The position numbers and the translations under genes were made by a program. 54,954 bases of DNA, taken from contig JASEFS010000024.1 in the NCBI GenBank assembly GCA_030018495.1, forward strand, positions 1-54,954, given 5' to 3'. The stretch comes from Deltaproteobacteria bacterium (GTDB lineage: Bacteria > Desulfobacterota > Desulfobaccia > Desulfobaccales > 0-14-0-80-60-11). How positions within the stretch are numbered: position 1 is the stretch's first letter; each line of letters opens with the position of its first letter. The notes under the pieces are model-generated. The model ran no database searches. It was not told the DNA's origin and saw only the letters and a list, made by a program, of their open reading frames with translations. Below are positions 1 through 9,973 of this stretch, one piece after another.

Positions 1-2
1 CC

Positions 3-2582
3 CGCTGCATCAACTGCGGCGTGTGCTCCGAATGCATGCAGTGCGTCATCGCCTGCCAGGCCGGCGCGGTGGCCCACGGCCAGGGTCCGCAAACCCTGGA
101 CCTGAACGTGGGCGCGGTGGTGCTGGCCCCCGGTTTTCAGACTTACGACCCCACCAAATATGCGGCTTATCATTATTCCCAATATCCGGGCGTAGTCACG
201 TCCCTGGAGTTCGAGCGCATTCTGTCCGCCTCCGGCCCCTTTGCCGGCCATCTGGTGCGGCCCAGCGACCACAAGGAGCCCAAAAAGATCGCCTGGCTGC
301 AATGCGTGGGCTCCCGGGACCTGCATCATTGCGACAACAGCTACTGCTCCGCAGTGTGCTGCATGTACGCCATCAAGCAGGCGGTTATCGCCAAGGAGCA
401 CTGCAAGGAATACACTCTGGACACCTCCATCTTTTTCATGGACATGCGCACCCATGGGAAGGATTTTGAGAAGTATTACTGGCGCGCCCAGGATGAGCAC
501 GGTGTGCGCTTCATCCGCTCCCGGGTGCACTCCATCGACCCGGTGCCGGGTTCAGACGATGTTTCTATCCGCTACCTGGACGAAAAAGGTGAATTGCACA
601 CCGAGATATTCGATTTGGTGGTGTTGTCCGTGGGCCTGGAGACTTCCCAGGCCGCTTTGGACCTGGCCAAGACCATGGGCGTCGAGGTTCGCCCGGAGAC
701 CCGCTTCGCCGACACCAAGCTGTTCACCCCGGTGAGCACCAACAAAGACGGCATCTATGTCTGCGGCGTCTTCCAGGCGCCCAAGGACATCCCCCAATCC
801 GTGATGGAAGCCTCCGCCGCGGCAGCCGCAGCCGGCGAACTTCTGGCCAAGGCCCGGGGCACGGAACTCAAAAAGCCCCAACTCCCGCCGGAGAGGGATG
901 TAAGCGGCGAAGAGCCCAGAATCGGCGTTTTCGCCTGCAACTGCGGCATCAATATCGGCGGGGTGATCAATATCCCGGCTCTGACGGAATATGCCAAGAC
1001 CCTGCCCCACGTGGTGCATGTGGATGAAAACCTGTTCACCTGTTCAGCCGACACGCAGCAGAAAATCCTGGATGCCATCGAAGAGCACAAGCTGAACCGG
1101 GTGCTGGTGGCGTCGTGCAGCCCGCGGACGCATGCGCCCATGTTTATGGAGACCATTCAGCAGGCGGGCCTCAACCCCTACCTGTTTGAAATGGCCAACA
1201 TCCGGGACCAGGATTCCTGGGTGCACATGCATGAGCCGGAAGCCGCCCTGGAAAAGGCCAAAGACTTGGTGCGGGGCGTGGCCGCCCGGTTGGCCAATCT
1301 GGAACCCCTCCACAAGATGGAATTTCCGGTTTACAAGTCCGCTCTGGTCATCGGCGGCGGCGTGGCCGGTATGGAAGCCGCCAAATCCATCGCGGACATG
1401 GGTTTCCAGGCGTACCTGGTGGAGCAGACCGATAAGCTGGGCGGCAACGCCTGGAACCTGGTCCTGAAACACAAGGGCAACGATTACCAGGGGTACCTGG
1501 AAAGCCTCATCAAGACGGTCCAGTCGCACCCCAATATCGAGATAATGTTCAATTCCTCGGTTACCGAGACCAGCGGCTTTATCGGCAATTTCAAGTCAAC
1601 CGTGAAAACCCCTGAAGGCGACCGGGACCTGGAGCACGGCGTCACGATTATGGCCACCGGCGGGCAGCCCTATTTGCCGGAGGAATACTTATACGGCAAG
1701 CACCCGCATGTCTACATTTCCCTGGAGTTGGATAAACTTATTGCCGAAAAAGACGCTCGGTTGCAAGAAGCTAAACAGGCGGTCTTTATCCAGTGCGTGG
1801 GCTCTCGGGAGCCCCAGCGGCCCTACTGCAGCCGCCTGTGCTGCACCCATTCTGTGGAGAGCGCCCTGGCCCTGAAAGAACTCAACCCCGACATGGATGT
1901 TTTCATTCTGTACCGGGATTTGCGCACTTACGGGGAAAAGGAGCTGCTTTACAAGGAGGCCCGGGAAAAAGGCGTGATGTTCATCCGCTTTGACCTCGAG
2001 GGCAAGCCTAAGGTGAGAACCAAACCGGACCGCGGCCTCGAGGTGACCGTCACCGACCCTATTCTGGGGCTGCCGGTGGTGTTGCACCCAGATATCCTCA
2101 CTTTGGCCAGCGCCGTTCTGCCTAACCCCACCGAGGAATTGGGCGAGCTCTTCAAGGTTTCCCGGAACGCTGAGGGCTTCTTCAACGAGGCCCATGCCAA
2201 GCTCAGGCCCGTGGACTTTCCGTCCGACGGCATCTTCCTGGCCGGGCTGGCCCACTATCCCAAGCCCATTGACGAGTCCATCGCCCAGGCCAAGGCCGCG
2301 GCGGGCCGGGCCGCCACCTTCCTGGCCCAGGATACGGTCAAGGTGGGCGGCGTGGTGGCCGTGGTGGATCCGGACAAATGCGCGGTGTGCCTGACTTGCG
2401 TGCGGACCTGCCCGTTCAACGTGCCGGTCATCGATTACAAGATAGACGCGGCCTACATCGACCCGGCCAAATGCCAGGGGTGCGGCGTGTGTGTATCTGA
2501 ATGTCCGGCTAAGGCCATTCAGCTCAAGCACTTCACCGACATGCAGATTATTGCCCAGGAACTGGCCTTGGCCGCGGGGTAA
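3..2582 (+). CDS. hdrA: HdrA-like flavoprotein, fused double-HdrA form, 5' end outside window
   Basis: This is the C-terminal ~860 residues of a heterodisulfide-reductase subunit A type protein, the FAD/Fe-S subunit that splits electron pairs (bifurcation) in cytosolic Hdr complexes. The frame is open to the window edge (RCINCG precedes the first GTG at 21), so the start is missing. The first ~290 residues are the back half of one HdrA unit, with a ferredoxin-like cysteine cluster and the typical CVGSRD ... YCSAVCCMYA motif. From about residue 298 a second complete HdrA unit follows: ACNCG, FAD-binding VIGGGVAGMEAA near 441, a second CVGSRE ... CCTHS motif near 590, and two [4Fe-4S] ferredoxin motifs near 785-830. 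The selenoprotein mvhD follows 136 nt later and is its likely partner. Two HdrA units in one chain are longer than the classical ~650-residue protein. Numbering is from the GTG at 21. Confidence 0.9.
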   Translation, partial: RCINCGVCSECMQCVIACQAGAVAHGQGPQTLDLNVGAVVLAPGFQTYDPTKYAAYHYSQYPGVVTSLEFERILSASGPFAGHLVRPSDHKEPKKIAWLQCVGSRDLHHCDNSYCSAVCCMYAIKQAVIAKEHCKEYTLDTSIFFMDMRTHGKDFEKYYWRAQDEHGVRFIRSRVHSIDPVPGSDDVSIRYLDEKGELHTEIFDLVVLSVGLETSQAALDLAKTMGVEVRPETRFADTKLFTPVSTNKDGIYVCGVFQAPKDIPQSVMEASAAAAAAGELLAKARGTELKKPQLPPERDVSGEEPRIGVFACNCGINIGGVINIPALTEYAKTLPHVVHVDENLFTCSADTQQKILDAIEEHKLNRVLVASCSPRTHAPMFMETIQQAGLNPYLFEMANIRDQDSWVHMHEPEAALEKAKDLVRGVAARLANLEPLHKMEFPVYKSALVIGGGVAGMEAAKSIADMGFQAYLVEQTDKLGGNAWNLVLKHKGNDYQGYLESLIKTVQSHPNIEIMFNSSVTETSGFIGNFKSTVKTPEGDRDLEHGVTIMATGGQPYLPEEYLYGKHPHVYISLELDKLIAEKDARLQEAKQAVFIQCVGSREPQRPYCSRLCCTHSVESALALKELNPDMDVFILYRDLRTYGEKELLYKEAREKGVMFIRFDLEGKPKVRTKPDRGLEVTVTDPILGLPVVLHPDILTLASAVLPNPTEELGELFKVSRNAEGFFNEAHAKLRPVDFPSDGIFLAGLAHYPKPIDESIAQAKAAAGRAATFLAQDTVKVGGVVAVVDPDKCAVCLTCVRTCPFNVPVIDYKIDAAYIDPAKCQGCGVCVSECPAKAIQLKHFTDMQIIAQELALAAG

Positions 2583-2584
2583 GG

Positions 2585-2706
2585 AGCTTTACGCTTTAAG
2601 CATTAGGCTTTAAGCTTAAAAAAATAAAATTGAGCGGCATTATCGAATTAACTTCCAAGCTAAAGCTGTTAGCTTAGAGCTTACGGCTTATAGCTTAAAG
2701 CTATAA
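2585..2706. repeat. Two heptamer-period arrays after hdrA
   Basis: Between the hdrA stop and mvhD lie two degenerate arrays with a 7-nt period. The first (2585-2620) repeats units like ACGCTTT, AAGCATT, AGGCTTT. The second (2657-2706) repeats units ending in GCT: TAAAGCT, GTTAGCT, TAGAGCT, TACGGCT, TATAGCT, TAAAGCT. The first starts two bases after the stop codon. Similar arrays with other unit sequences recur through the window at gene 3' ends. Confidence 0.75.
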
Positions 2707-2718
2707 AAAGGAGCTATC

Positions 2719-3180
2719 ATGACGGCTGGATTTTCTCCCAAGATCATCGGTTTCTGCTGCCGGTACTGAGCTTACAGCGCGGCGGACCTGGCAGGTTCGA
2801 TGCGGCTGCAATATCCTCCGGAGATCAAGATCATCATGATGCCTTGCACCGGCCGGGTGGACATTCTGCACCTGCTGAAGGCCTTTGAGGGCGGGGCTGA
2901 TGTGGTTTTCGTGGCGGGGTGTCTGGAAGGCGAGTGCCACTATCTGAGCGGCAATATCCAGGCCCGCAAAAGGGTGGCCAAGCTGAAAAAGGATTTCGAG
3001 CAGATGGGCTTTGAGCCGGAGCGGCTGGAAATGTTCAACCTGTCGTCTTCGGAAGGTCCGAGATGGGCGGCCATTGCCAAGGAAATGGCAGAGCGGGCCT
3101 ATAAGCTGGGCCCCAGCCCGGTGAAGCAAGAGCAGCGCAAAGCTTGGCTGGCGTCCCAGCCTCAGGCCAGCGCCGGGTGA
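2719..3180 (+). CDS. mvhD: Hydrogenase Fe-S (MvhD/FlpD-type) subunit, predicted selenoprotein
   Basis: MvhD/FlpD-type proteins carry a [2Fe-2S] cluster and pass electrons from a hydrogenase or formate dehydrogenase to HdrA. The reading frame starts at ATG 2719 after AAGGAG (2708-2713) and runs 153 residues if UGA at 2767-2769 is read as selenocysteine (residue 17). The family start motif is then FCCRYUAYSAADLAG, where homologues usually have Cys, Ser or Ala at the U position. Downstream the protein is intact: LQYPPEIKIIMMPCTGRVD, then GCLEGECHYLSGN with its cysteines, then a helical C-terminus. A pure frameshift is unlikely because the family motif continues in the same frame on both sides of the UGA. 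Calling the gene from ATG 2800 would drop the N-terminal cysteines. Selenocysteine at this position is known in anaerobic Hdr-linked proteins. No sel genes are in this window. Confidence 0.85.
2767..2808 (+). promoter_or_regulatory. UGA selenocysteine codon with SECIS-like hairpin
   Basis: A hairpin can form just after the in-frame UGA: CAGCGC (2775-2780) with GC-G-GCTG (2802-2808, one bulged G), an internal loop, then ACCT (2786-2789) with AGGT (2793-2796) closing a GGC loop. The tip lies about 21 nt after the UGA, within the range seen for bacterial SECIS elements. Recognition by SelB is an inference. Confidence 0.55.
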
Positions 3181-3215
3181 GCTGTACCTGCGGGGCGGCA
3201 CCAAAAGTCAAGCCG

Positions 3216-3249
3216 GGGAGGGCGCAGGCATGTCTGCCTGTTCCCTCCC
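3216..3249 (+). terminator. Strong nested hairpin after mvhD
   Basis: GGGAGGG (3216-3222) pairs with CCCTCCC (3243-3249) and, inside it, CAGGCA (3225-3230) pairs with TGCCTG (3235-3240). It ends 69 nt after the mvhD stop. It lacks a clear T-tract, so it may protect the mRNA 3' end or be a REP-like palindrome. The CAGGCA/TGCCTG core also occurs at 24275-24289. Confidence 0.5.
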
Positions 3250-3404
3250 TTTGCCGCTAAAACGAAGGCCCTTTCAGCATAAGCTTCCGGTGCGGAAGGA
3301 AGCCGTGGTAGGTTAAAAGTTTCCCGCCTCAAAAAAACTTCTTATTTTTTTCCGCTATTCTCCCGTGCCAGCCTGCTTTCGACATTTTGCCATTCAACGG
3401 CAAA

Positions 3405-3433
3405 TTGGCGGATGCGCCAGAATGTATTACAAT
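3405..3433 (+). promoter_or_regulatory. Sigma-70-type promoter for the FecR-domain gene
   Basis: TTGGCG (-35, 3405-3410), a 17-bp spacer and TACAAT (-10, 3428-3433) lie just before the FecR-domain gene, whose ribosome site AAAGGAGG and ATG at 3454 follow. Confidence 0.55.
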
Positions 3434-3453
3434 AATTTGGGAAAGGAGGCGGC

Positions 3454-4254
3454 ATGGCTTACAGGACCATAATGGCTTTTGTGCTGGCGGCTCTTATGCT
3501 GGCTGCCGTTAGCGGTGAGGTGTGGGCTGTGCAAGTGGGAACGCTGATCAAGGCCGAAGGCCCGGTGGAGCTTCTCAGGAAAGGCAAACTCCCCGCTTCG
3601 CAGGCCCAAATCCATGATAGTCTCGAACCGGGGGATGTTATCCGCACCAAAACCGGCGGCCGGGCCCAAGTCCGCTTCATTGACGACTCCATTCTCACCA
3701 TCGCGCCCGGATCCATGGTGATCATCAGCTATTATCTTTACGATAGCAGCAGGTGTCTTAGGCGCGCGGTGCTTAAAGTGGTCCGGGGCCTGACGGCCTG
3801 CGTGGTGAGCCAGCTTTTGCAAGCCGAGCAGCCTACTTTCCTGATGCAAACCCATACGGCCTTATTGGGAGTGAGGGGCACCAAATGGTACGCGCTTTTG
3901 GGGGCCACATATACTGCGGCTTTTAATGAAACAGGGGAGCTGGAGGTGAGTTCCCTTAAAAAAGAGATCGGCAAAAAAGTGTTGCTCAAGAGCGGCGAGA
4001 CTTCTACCGTGGCGCTTGACCTGCCGCCTACGGACCCCCAGCCGTATCCCGACATGATGCGACGTTTGTTGGAAAACTGGCTAGTGAACGGCGTCCCCGA
4101 GCGGCTTATCAGCATGAGCCCCTTGGAATTGCCCTGGTTGAAGCTGCCGCAGTTCCCGGAAAAGCCGGAAGACCTTCCCGAGGGGCTCTTTGTGCCGCCT
4201 GCCGTGCCCCCGCCGGGACAATCATTGCCGCCCTCAATTGAGAGAACCAGATGA
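3454..4254 (+). CDS. Secreted FecR-domain protein
   Basis: A 266-residue exported protein. An N-terminal signal peptide (hydrophobic ~7-20, likely cleavage after VWA) is followed by a FecR-type beta-rich domain: a segment around GDVIRTKTGGRAQVRFIDDS, then LTIAPGSMVIIS, then ALLGVRGTKWYA. The C-terminus is proline-rich. FecR domains were first known as periplasmic regulators of iron uptake, but here there is no FecI-type sigma factor or TonB receptor nearby, and the protein has a signal peptide rather than the central membrane anchor of true FecR. It is more like the solitary secreted FecR-domain proteins of Desulfobacterota, whose role is unknown. It has its own promoter and ribosome site (AAAGGAGG) and stands alone between the hdr and pyrG units. 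Confidence 0.8.
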   Translation: MAYRTIMAFVLAALMLAAVSGEVWAVQVGTLIKAEGPVELLRKGKLPASQAQIHDSLEPGDVIRTKTGGRAQVRFIDDSILTIAPGSMVIISYYLYDSSRCLRRAVLKVVRGLTACVVSQLLQAEQPTFLMQTHTALLGVRGTKWYALLGATYTAAFNETGELEVSSLKKEIGKKVLLKSGETSTVALDLPPTDPQPYPDMMRRLLENWLVNGVPERLISMSPLELPWLKLPQFPEKPEDLPEGLFVPPAVPPPGQSLPPSIERTR

Positions 4255-4308
4255 TGACAAGGTCTTTTTCGGTTGTTCGCGGCGCCTTCCGGTTATTTCG
4301 GGCTCAGC

Positions 4309-4336
4309 TTGACAATAGAGGTTGTCTGGGTATATA
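4309..4336 (+). promoter_or_regulatory. Consensus sigma-70 promoter for pyrG
   Basis: A perfect -35 TTGACA (4309-4314), a 16-bp spacer and -10 TATATA (4331-4336) precede pyrG. The leader to the GTG start at 4357 would be only ~15 nt. It may also serve the genes downstream. Confidence 0.7.
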
Positions 4337-4347
4337 GCTTCCTTTGA

Positions 4348-6012
<1,665 letters not shown>

Positions 6013-6026
6013 TTTTTGCTTGTCCA

Positions 6027-6998
6027 ATGGCGCGCCAATTTTCACCGGCAGAAATGCTCATCGGGGGGTACAGGTTTCTCGCCTACCTGATGCGGGGCGG
6101 CCTGTTCAATATCAATCTGGAAGTCACCAAGCGCTGCAACGCACGCTGTGATTTTTGCAATTACTGGCAGGAAGACAGCCCGCCGGAACTTGCCGACTAT
6201 GTGCCGGTGGTCAGGAAACTCAAGCCCCTCTCCGTCAGCCTCACCGGGGGCGAGCCCCTTTTGAGGTCGGACTTGGCCTGCATCATTCTCTCCTTGCGCC
6301 GTAATTTCGGATTTCTGGTCATCGGAATGATCACCAACGGCCTGCTCTTGACCCCGGAGCGGGGCAAGGAGTTGTGGGACGCAGGCTTGGACGAGCTCTC
6401 CATCTCTTTGGATTATCTGGACGAGCGCCACGACCGCGAACGGGGCGTACCCCGTCTGGCGGAGCATATTCTGGCCGTGGTGCCGCCCCTTAGGGAGGCG
6501 GGCGTGGAGGTGTGCTTCAATGTGGTGGTCAAAAAGGGGAATTATCGGGAAATCCCCGCCATCCTGGAGCGGGCCGCGTCTTTGGGGGCCAAGATGTCGC
6601 TCAGCACCTATAACAGCTGGCGCATCAACAATGAGAGCCACATGCTTTCAGAAGAAGATTTGCCAGGCCTGGAGGAAATGCTGGCTCAGCTCAAGGCCCT
6701 AAAAAGGCGGCTGAAGACGCTGACTACCGGAGAATTTTACCTGGACCGCATCCCCGAGTTCTTCCGGCGCAGGCAGGTGCCGGGCTGCACGGCCGGCCTC
6801 AACTGGGTGCAGGTGACCCCGGACGGGAGGATAAAGCGCTGCTCCGACCAGCCCGTTGCCGGCCACTGGAGCCAATGGCGGCCGGGGTTTTTTGACCCCA
6901 CCGAGTGCGGGCGCTGCTGGTATTCCTGCCGCGGCGCGGCGCAGGAACCCTGGACGCTGAAGCGCTTTGTGGAGATGAGCCGGGAGGCGCTGTCGTGA
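6027..6998 (+). CDS. Radical SAM protein with C-terminal cysteine cluster
   Basis: A 323-residue radical SAM enzyme of unknown substrate. The [4Fe-4S]/SAM motif CNARCDFC sits near residue 37, followed by SLTGGEP near 72 (SAM binding) and a TIM-barrel region. The C-terminal part (GCTAGLNWVQVTPDGRIKRC ... CGRCWYSC) looks like a SPASM/twitch-type auxiliary cluster domain with at least five cysteines. The first ~25 residues (GGYRFLAYLMRGG) are hydrophobic/basic and may touch a membrane. It lies 14 nt after pyrG and before kdsA, so it is probably co-transcribed with cell-envelope genes; a role in modifying a lipid or sugar is possible but is only inference. No clear Shine-Dalgarno is seen before ATG 6027. 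Confidence 0.8.
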   Translation: MARQFSPAEMLIGGYRFLAYLMRGGLFNINLEVTKRCNARCDFCNYWQEDSPPELADYVPVVRKLKPLSVSLTGGEPLLRSDLACIILSLRRNFGFLVIGMITNGLLLTPERGKELWDAGLDELSISLDYLDERHDRERGVPRLAEHILAVVPPLREAGVEVCFNVVVKKGNYREIPAILERAASLGAKMSLSTYNSWRINNESHMLSEEDLPGLEEMLAQLKALKRRLKTLTTGEFYLDRIPEFFRRRQVPGCTAGLNWVQVTPDGRIKRCSDQPVAGHWSQWRPGFFDPTECGRCWYSCRGAAQEPWTLKRFVEMSREALS

Positions 6999-7002
6999 AA
7001 AA

Positions 7003-7031
7003 GAGTTTTAAGTTTTCCGTTTTCAGTATAA
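7003..7031. repeat. Heptamer array after the radical SAM gene
   Basis: Units AGTTTTA, AGTTTTC, CGTTTTC, AGTATAA with a 7-nt period begin five bases after the radical SAM stop codon. Same class as the arrays at 9936, 21508 and 22366. Confidence 0.6.
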
Positions 7032-7106
7032 AAGCTCGAATTATCTTGCTGAATTGCCCAGGAATTTGGTAATGGGGAGGAAAGGAGCGTAAAGGCTGAT
7101 CAGCCT

Positions 7107-7115
7107 TGTTATAAT
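7107..7115 (+). promoter_or_regulatory. Extended -10 promoter before kdsA
   Basis: TGTTATAAT (extended -10: TG, one base, TATAAT at 7110-7115) lies 28 nt before the proposed kdsA start. No good -35 is seen, as is usual for extended -10 promoters. Confidence 0.5.
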
Positions 7116-7143
7116 ACCCGGGAATCCGGCGGATTTGATAAAT

Positions 7144-7980
7144 ATGTCTATCACTGTACCGGTAGGAAACCTGAAAATCGGCGACGGCGGCCTGGTCATG
7201 ATCGCCGGGCCCTGCGTTATCGAGTCGGCAGCGCTTACCCTGGAGGTGGCCTGGGCCTTGAAGGAGTTCGCCCGGCAACTTTCGCTTTCCCTGGTTTTTA
7301 AATCTTCGTATGATAAGGCCAACCGGACTTCCGTTGCATCTTTCCGGGGGCCGGGGCTGGGCCCGGGGCTGGAAATCCTGGCCCGGGTGCGCCAGGAGGT
7401 GGGTCTGCCGGTGCTCTCGGATGTGCACCATGTTGACGAAGTGGGTCCTGCGGCCCAGGTGCTGGACGTGTTGCAAATTCCGGCGTTTTTGTGCCGTCAG
7501 ACCGATCTCGTCCTGGCCGCCGCGGCCACCGGCAAGCCGGTGAATATCAAAAAAGGGCAATTTCTGGCCCCCTGGGACATGGCCCCGGTGGTGGCCAAGG
7601 CGGCCAGCGCCGGCCACCGGAAGCTCCTGCTGACGGAACGGGGTGCGTCTTTCGGCTACAATAACCTGGTGGTGGATTTCCGCAGCTTGGCCATTATGAA
7701 AAACCTGGGATATCCGGTGATCCTGGACGTGACGCACAGCGTGCAGTTGCCGGGCGGCCTGGGGAGCAGCTCCGGCGGCCAGCGGGAGTTCATCCCGCTG
7801 CTGGCCCGGGCCGGCGTGGCCGCGGGCGTGGACGGTTTGTTTATGGAAGTGCATCCTGAGCCGGACAAGGCCCTGTGCGACGGGCCCAATTCCCTGCCTC
7901 TCAAGGATGTGCCGGCCCTTTGGCGCAACCTTAAGGCTTTGCATCTTCTCGTGCGGGAGCAGGCGGCGGGGCCGTCATGA
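7144..7980 (+). CDS. kdsA: 3-deoxy-8-phosphooctulonate (Kdo-8-P) synthase
   Basis: Condenses phosphoenolpyruvate with arabinose 5-phosphate to Kdo-8-phosphate, the first committed step of Kdo (inner-core LPS sugar) synthesis. About 278 residues, the normal size. Family motifs: [10 protein letters not shown] near 19, [12 protein letters not shown] near 54, [33 protein letters not shown] and a C-terminal [17 protein letters not shown] chose ATG 7144; a TTG at 7135 is possible and would add three residues. The last codons overlap kdsC by ATGA, so the two are translationally coupled. Its own extended -10 promoter lies just upstream. Confidence 0.96.
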   Translation: MSITVPVGNLKIGDGGLVMIAGPCVIESAALTLEVAWALKEFARQLSLSLVFKSSYDKANRTSVASFRGPGLGPGLEILARVRQEVGLPVLSDVHHVDEVGPAAQVLDVLQIPAFLCRQTDLVLAAAATGKPVNIKKGQFLAPWDMAPVVAKAASAGHRKLLLTERGASFGYNNLVVDFRSLAIMKNLGYPVILDVTHSVQLPGGLGSSSGGQREFIPLLARAGVAAGVDGLFMEVHPEPDKALCDGPNSLPLKDVPALWRNLKALHLLVREQAAGPS

Positions 7981-8537
7981 CAGGCAGCTATCCGCCGGAG
8001 GTGTGGCAGCGGGCAAGCCTGATTAAACTGCTGCTCCTGGACGTGGACGGGGTCCTGACCGACGGGCGCCTGTTTTTCGACAAAAAAGGCGAGGCCTTTA
8101 AGGTTTTTCACGTGCGCGACGGCCACGGCATCAAGATGCTGCAGCTGGCCGGCGTCGAGGTGGCCTTTTTGTCGGGCCGGAGGTCGGACGCGGCTTACCA
8201 CCGGGCCCGGGAACTCGACATCCAACGGTTTCACGAAGGCCTGCGGGACAAAGCGCCGGTCCTGGAACAGGTGAAAGAAGCGCTGGGGCTGCAATATGAG
8301 GAAATCGCGACGGTGGCCGACGATCTGGTGGATCTGCCGCTCATGTCCAGGGTAGGTCTGGCGGTGGCGGTGGCCGACGCGGTGCCCGAAGTCAAAGACG
8401 CGGCGCATTGGGTTACTACTCTCCCGGGCGGCAGAGGGGCGGTGCGGGAGGTCTGCGATCTCATTCTGAAAGCCAGAGGGCAGTGGGACGATCTGCTCAA
8501 GCGCTGGCAGACAGCCGCACTGATTGAAAAAACATAA
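7977..8537 (+). CDS. kdsC: Kdo-8-phosphate phosphatase (HAD family)
   Basis: Removes phosphate from Kdo-8-phosphate to give Kdo. At 186 residues it is a cap-less HAD phosphatase: the nucleophile motif DVDGVLTDG is near residue 22, motif II is FLSGR, motif III centres on the lysine in RDKAPVLEQ, and motif IV is [11 protein letters not shown]. It overlaps kdsA by four bases (ATGA) and is followed 108 nt later by lptC. kdsD (arabinose-5-phosphate isomerase) and kdsB, which often sit nearby, are not in this window. Confidence 0.93.
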   Translation: MTGSYPPEVWQRASLIKLLLLDVDGVLTDGRLFFDKKGEAFKVFHVRDGHGIKMLQLAGVEVAFLSGRRSDAAYHRARELDIQRFHEGLRDKAPVLEQVKEALGLQYEEIATVADDLVDLPLMSRVGLAVAVADAVPEVKDAAHWVTTLPGGRGAVREVCDLILKARGQWDDLLKRWQTAALIEKT

Positions 8538-8645
8538 ATTTTCAGGATCAACAACCGATTTATGTTAATATGGGGCGATCCTGTCGTCTCAGAATAAAAA
8601 GAGGCAATGCCGCTGGAAGTGCCGTTAATTATATAGGCTTGGCTT

Positions 8646-9239
8646 ATGGCTGTTACTTATATGACCAAATTTAGGGGCAAACTAACCCTGGGGATGACGC
8701 TTATCGCGATTATGCTGGCGTTCGCCCTGGCCTGGAGCCTTCTCGGCAGCCAGGAGCCGGCTCCTGTTCCCCCGGCCCCGGCGCGGCCCGAGACGCCGGC
8801 CCGCCCCAAGATGGAATCCCTGTCTCTCATTGAATTAGAAGACGGCGGCAAACGCTGGACCCTGGACGCCCAGAACGCCGAATATCTGAAAGACCAAGAT
8901 GAAATCCGCATCACCGGCATCAAGGTGGAATTCTTCGGCGAAGGCGGGCGCGTGCTCAAGATCTCCTGCGAGGAAGGACTGATCAATACCAAAACCAGGG
9001 CTTTGACCCTGAAAGGGCAGGTGCTGCTGCAAGAGGGTGATCTCATCATCAGGACCGGGGAAGTGCACTATCAACCCAAGGAGCGCCTCCTTCTGGCCCC
9101 GGAGGGAGTGGTGCTGGAAAGCCCCCGTATCAAGGTCCGGGGCAAGGGGCTTAAGGTGGAACTTGACCAGAAGCGGCTCACGCTGAATGAGCATCAGTCC
9201 ACCCAGGTGCAGATGCAGGGAAGGGATTGGCCTTTATGA
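8646..9239 (+). CDS. lptC: LPS export system protein LptC
   Basis: LptC is the bitopic inner-membrane part of the Lpt bridge; it takes LPS from LptB2FG and hands it to LptA. The 197-residue protein has one N-terminal membrane helix (~14-34), a proline-rich linker (APVPPAPARPETPARP) and then a beta-jellyroll domain with alternating short strands (LDAQNAEYLKDQDEIRITGI and following). Start ATG 8646 or ATG 8661; neither has a strong ribosome site. It overlaps lptA by ATGA, and the set lptC-lptA-lptB is in classical order. Confidence 0.9.
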   Translation: MAVTYMTKFRGKLTLGMTLIAIMLAFALAWSLLGSQEPAPVPPAPARPETPARPKMESLSLIELEDGGKRWTLDAQNAEYLKDQDEIRITGIKVEFFGEGGRVLKISCEEGLINTKTRALTLKGQVLLQEGDLIIRTGEVHYQPKERLLLAPEGVVLESPRIKVRGKGLKVELDQKRLTLNEHQSTQVQMQGRDWPL

Positions 9240-9886
9240 ACGCCCTGGGCGTAAAAAAGCTGGCAGCCGCCGGGGCTGCCTGGCTGGCGTTATGCTGCAG
9301 CGCCTGGGGAGCTTTTGGACAGGCCGCTCCTGAAAAAGGCAAAGAAGTGCCGCTCCATATCACCGCCATGCATCTTGAAGCGGACCAGGCCAAACGGCTC
9401 ATTACTTTCGGCGGCCAGGTCAAGGCCCAGTATGGCGACTCTTTTCTTTATACCGATCAACTCCGGGTGTACTATGAGGCCCCCAAGCCGGGGAAAGCCC
9501 CAGCCGCGCCGGAGGAAGCCGCCGCGGGCCAATCGCCTCTGGGCGATCTCGGCGGAGAAAAAATCGAGCGCATCGAAGCTGAAGGCCACGTGCGCTTTGT
9601 CCAGGAAGATAAGGTGGCCACCGGCCAAAAAGCCATTTACTACCGGGATGAGGAGAAAGTCGTGCTCCTGGGCAATCCCCAGGTCTGGCGCGGGGAAAAC
9701 AATCTGAAAGGCGAAAAAATCACCTTGCACTTGAAAGACAACCGGGTGGTGGTGGAAAGTTCCGTGCAGCAGCGGGTGGAAGCGCATTTGTACCAGGCTC
9801 CGGGGCAAGGCGCCAAAGTGGGCGGCATCCTGCCGGCTTCCCGGCCGAAGAGCGCCAACTCTCAAGAGAAGCAGAAGCGCCCTTAA
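9236..9886 (+). CDS. lptA: LPS transport periplasmic protein LptA
   Basis: Periplasmic bridge protein that polymerises between LptC and LptD and shields the lipid part of LPS. The start ATG 9236 overlaps the lptC stop (ATGA); an upstream in-frame TTG at 9227 exists but is unlikely. The protein has a signal peptide (AAAGAAWLALCCSAWGAFG) and an OstA-like beta-jellyroll: HITAMHLEADQAKRLITFGG, then RIEAEGHVRFVQEDKVATG, YYRDEEKVVLLGNPQVWRG and NLKGEKITLHLKDNRVVVES. A ~20-residue proline/alanine-rich insert (near 83-102) interrupts the repeats. The last ~25 residues are basic and disordered. Confidence 0.9.
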   Translation: MNALGVKKLAAAGAAWLALCCSAWGAFGQAAPEKGKEVPLHITAMHLEADQAKRLITFGGQVKAQYGDSFLYTDQLRVYYEAPKPGKAPAAPEEAAAGQSPLGDLGGEKIERIEAEGHVRFVQEDKVATGQKAIYYRDEEKVVLLGNPQVWRGENNLKGEKITLHLKDNRVVVESSVQQRVEAHLYQAPGQGAKVGGILPASRPKSANSQEKQKRP

Positions 9887-9935
9887 CTTTGAAAATTTGA
9901 AGTTCAAAATGTCCTTCAAGGAAAAATTTTTTTAA

Positions 9936-9964
9936 CCGAAAACCAAAAACCGAAAACGAAAACT
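9936..9964. repeat. Heptamer array before lptB
   Basis: CCGAAAA, CCAAAAA, CCGAAAA, CGAAAAC in register, ending ten bases before the lptB start codon. No Shine-Dalgarno is visible here, so the A-rich array itself may keep the start site unstructured. Confidence 0.65.
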
Positions 9965-9973
9965 GTATTTAAC

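Noticed and set aside
2719-3180. mvhD as a pseudogene with a nonsense mutation
   Set aside because: The UGA sits at the known variable Cys/Sec position with a hairpin after it, and the rest of the gene is intact.
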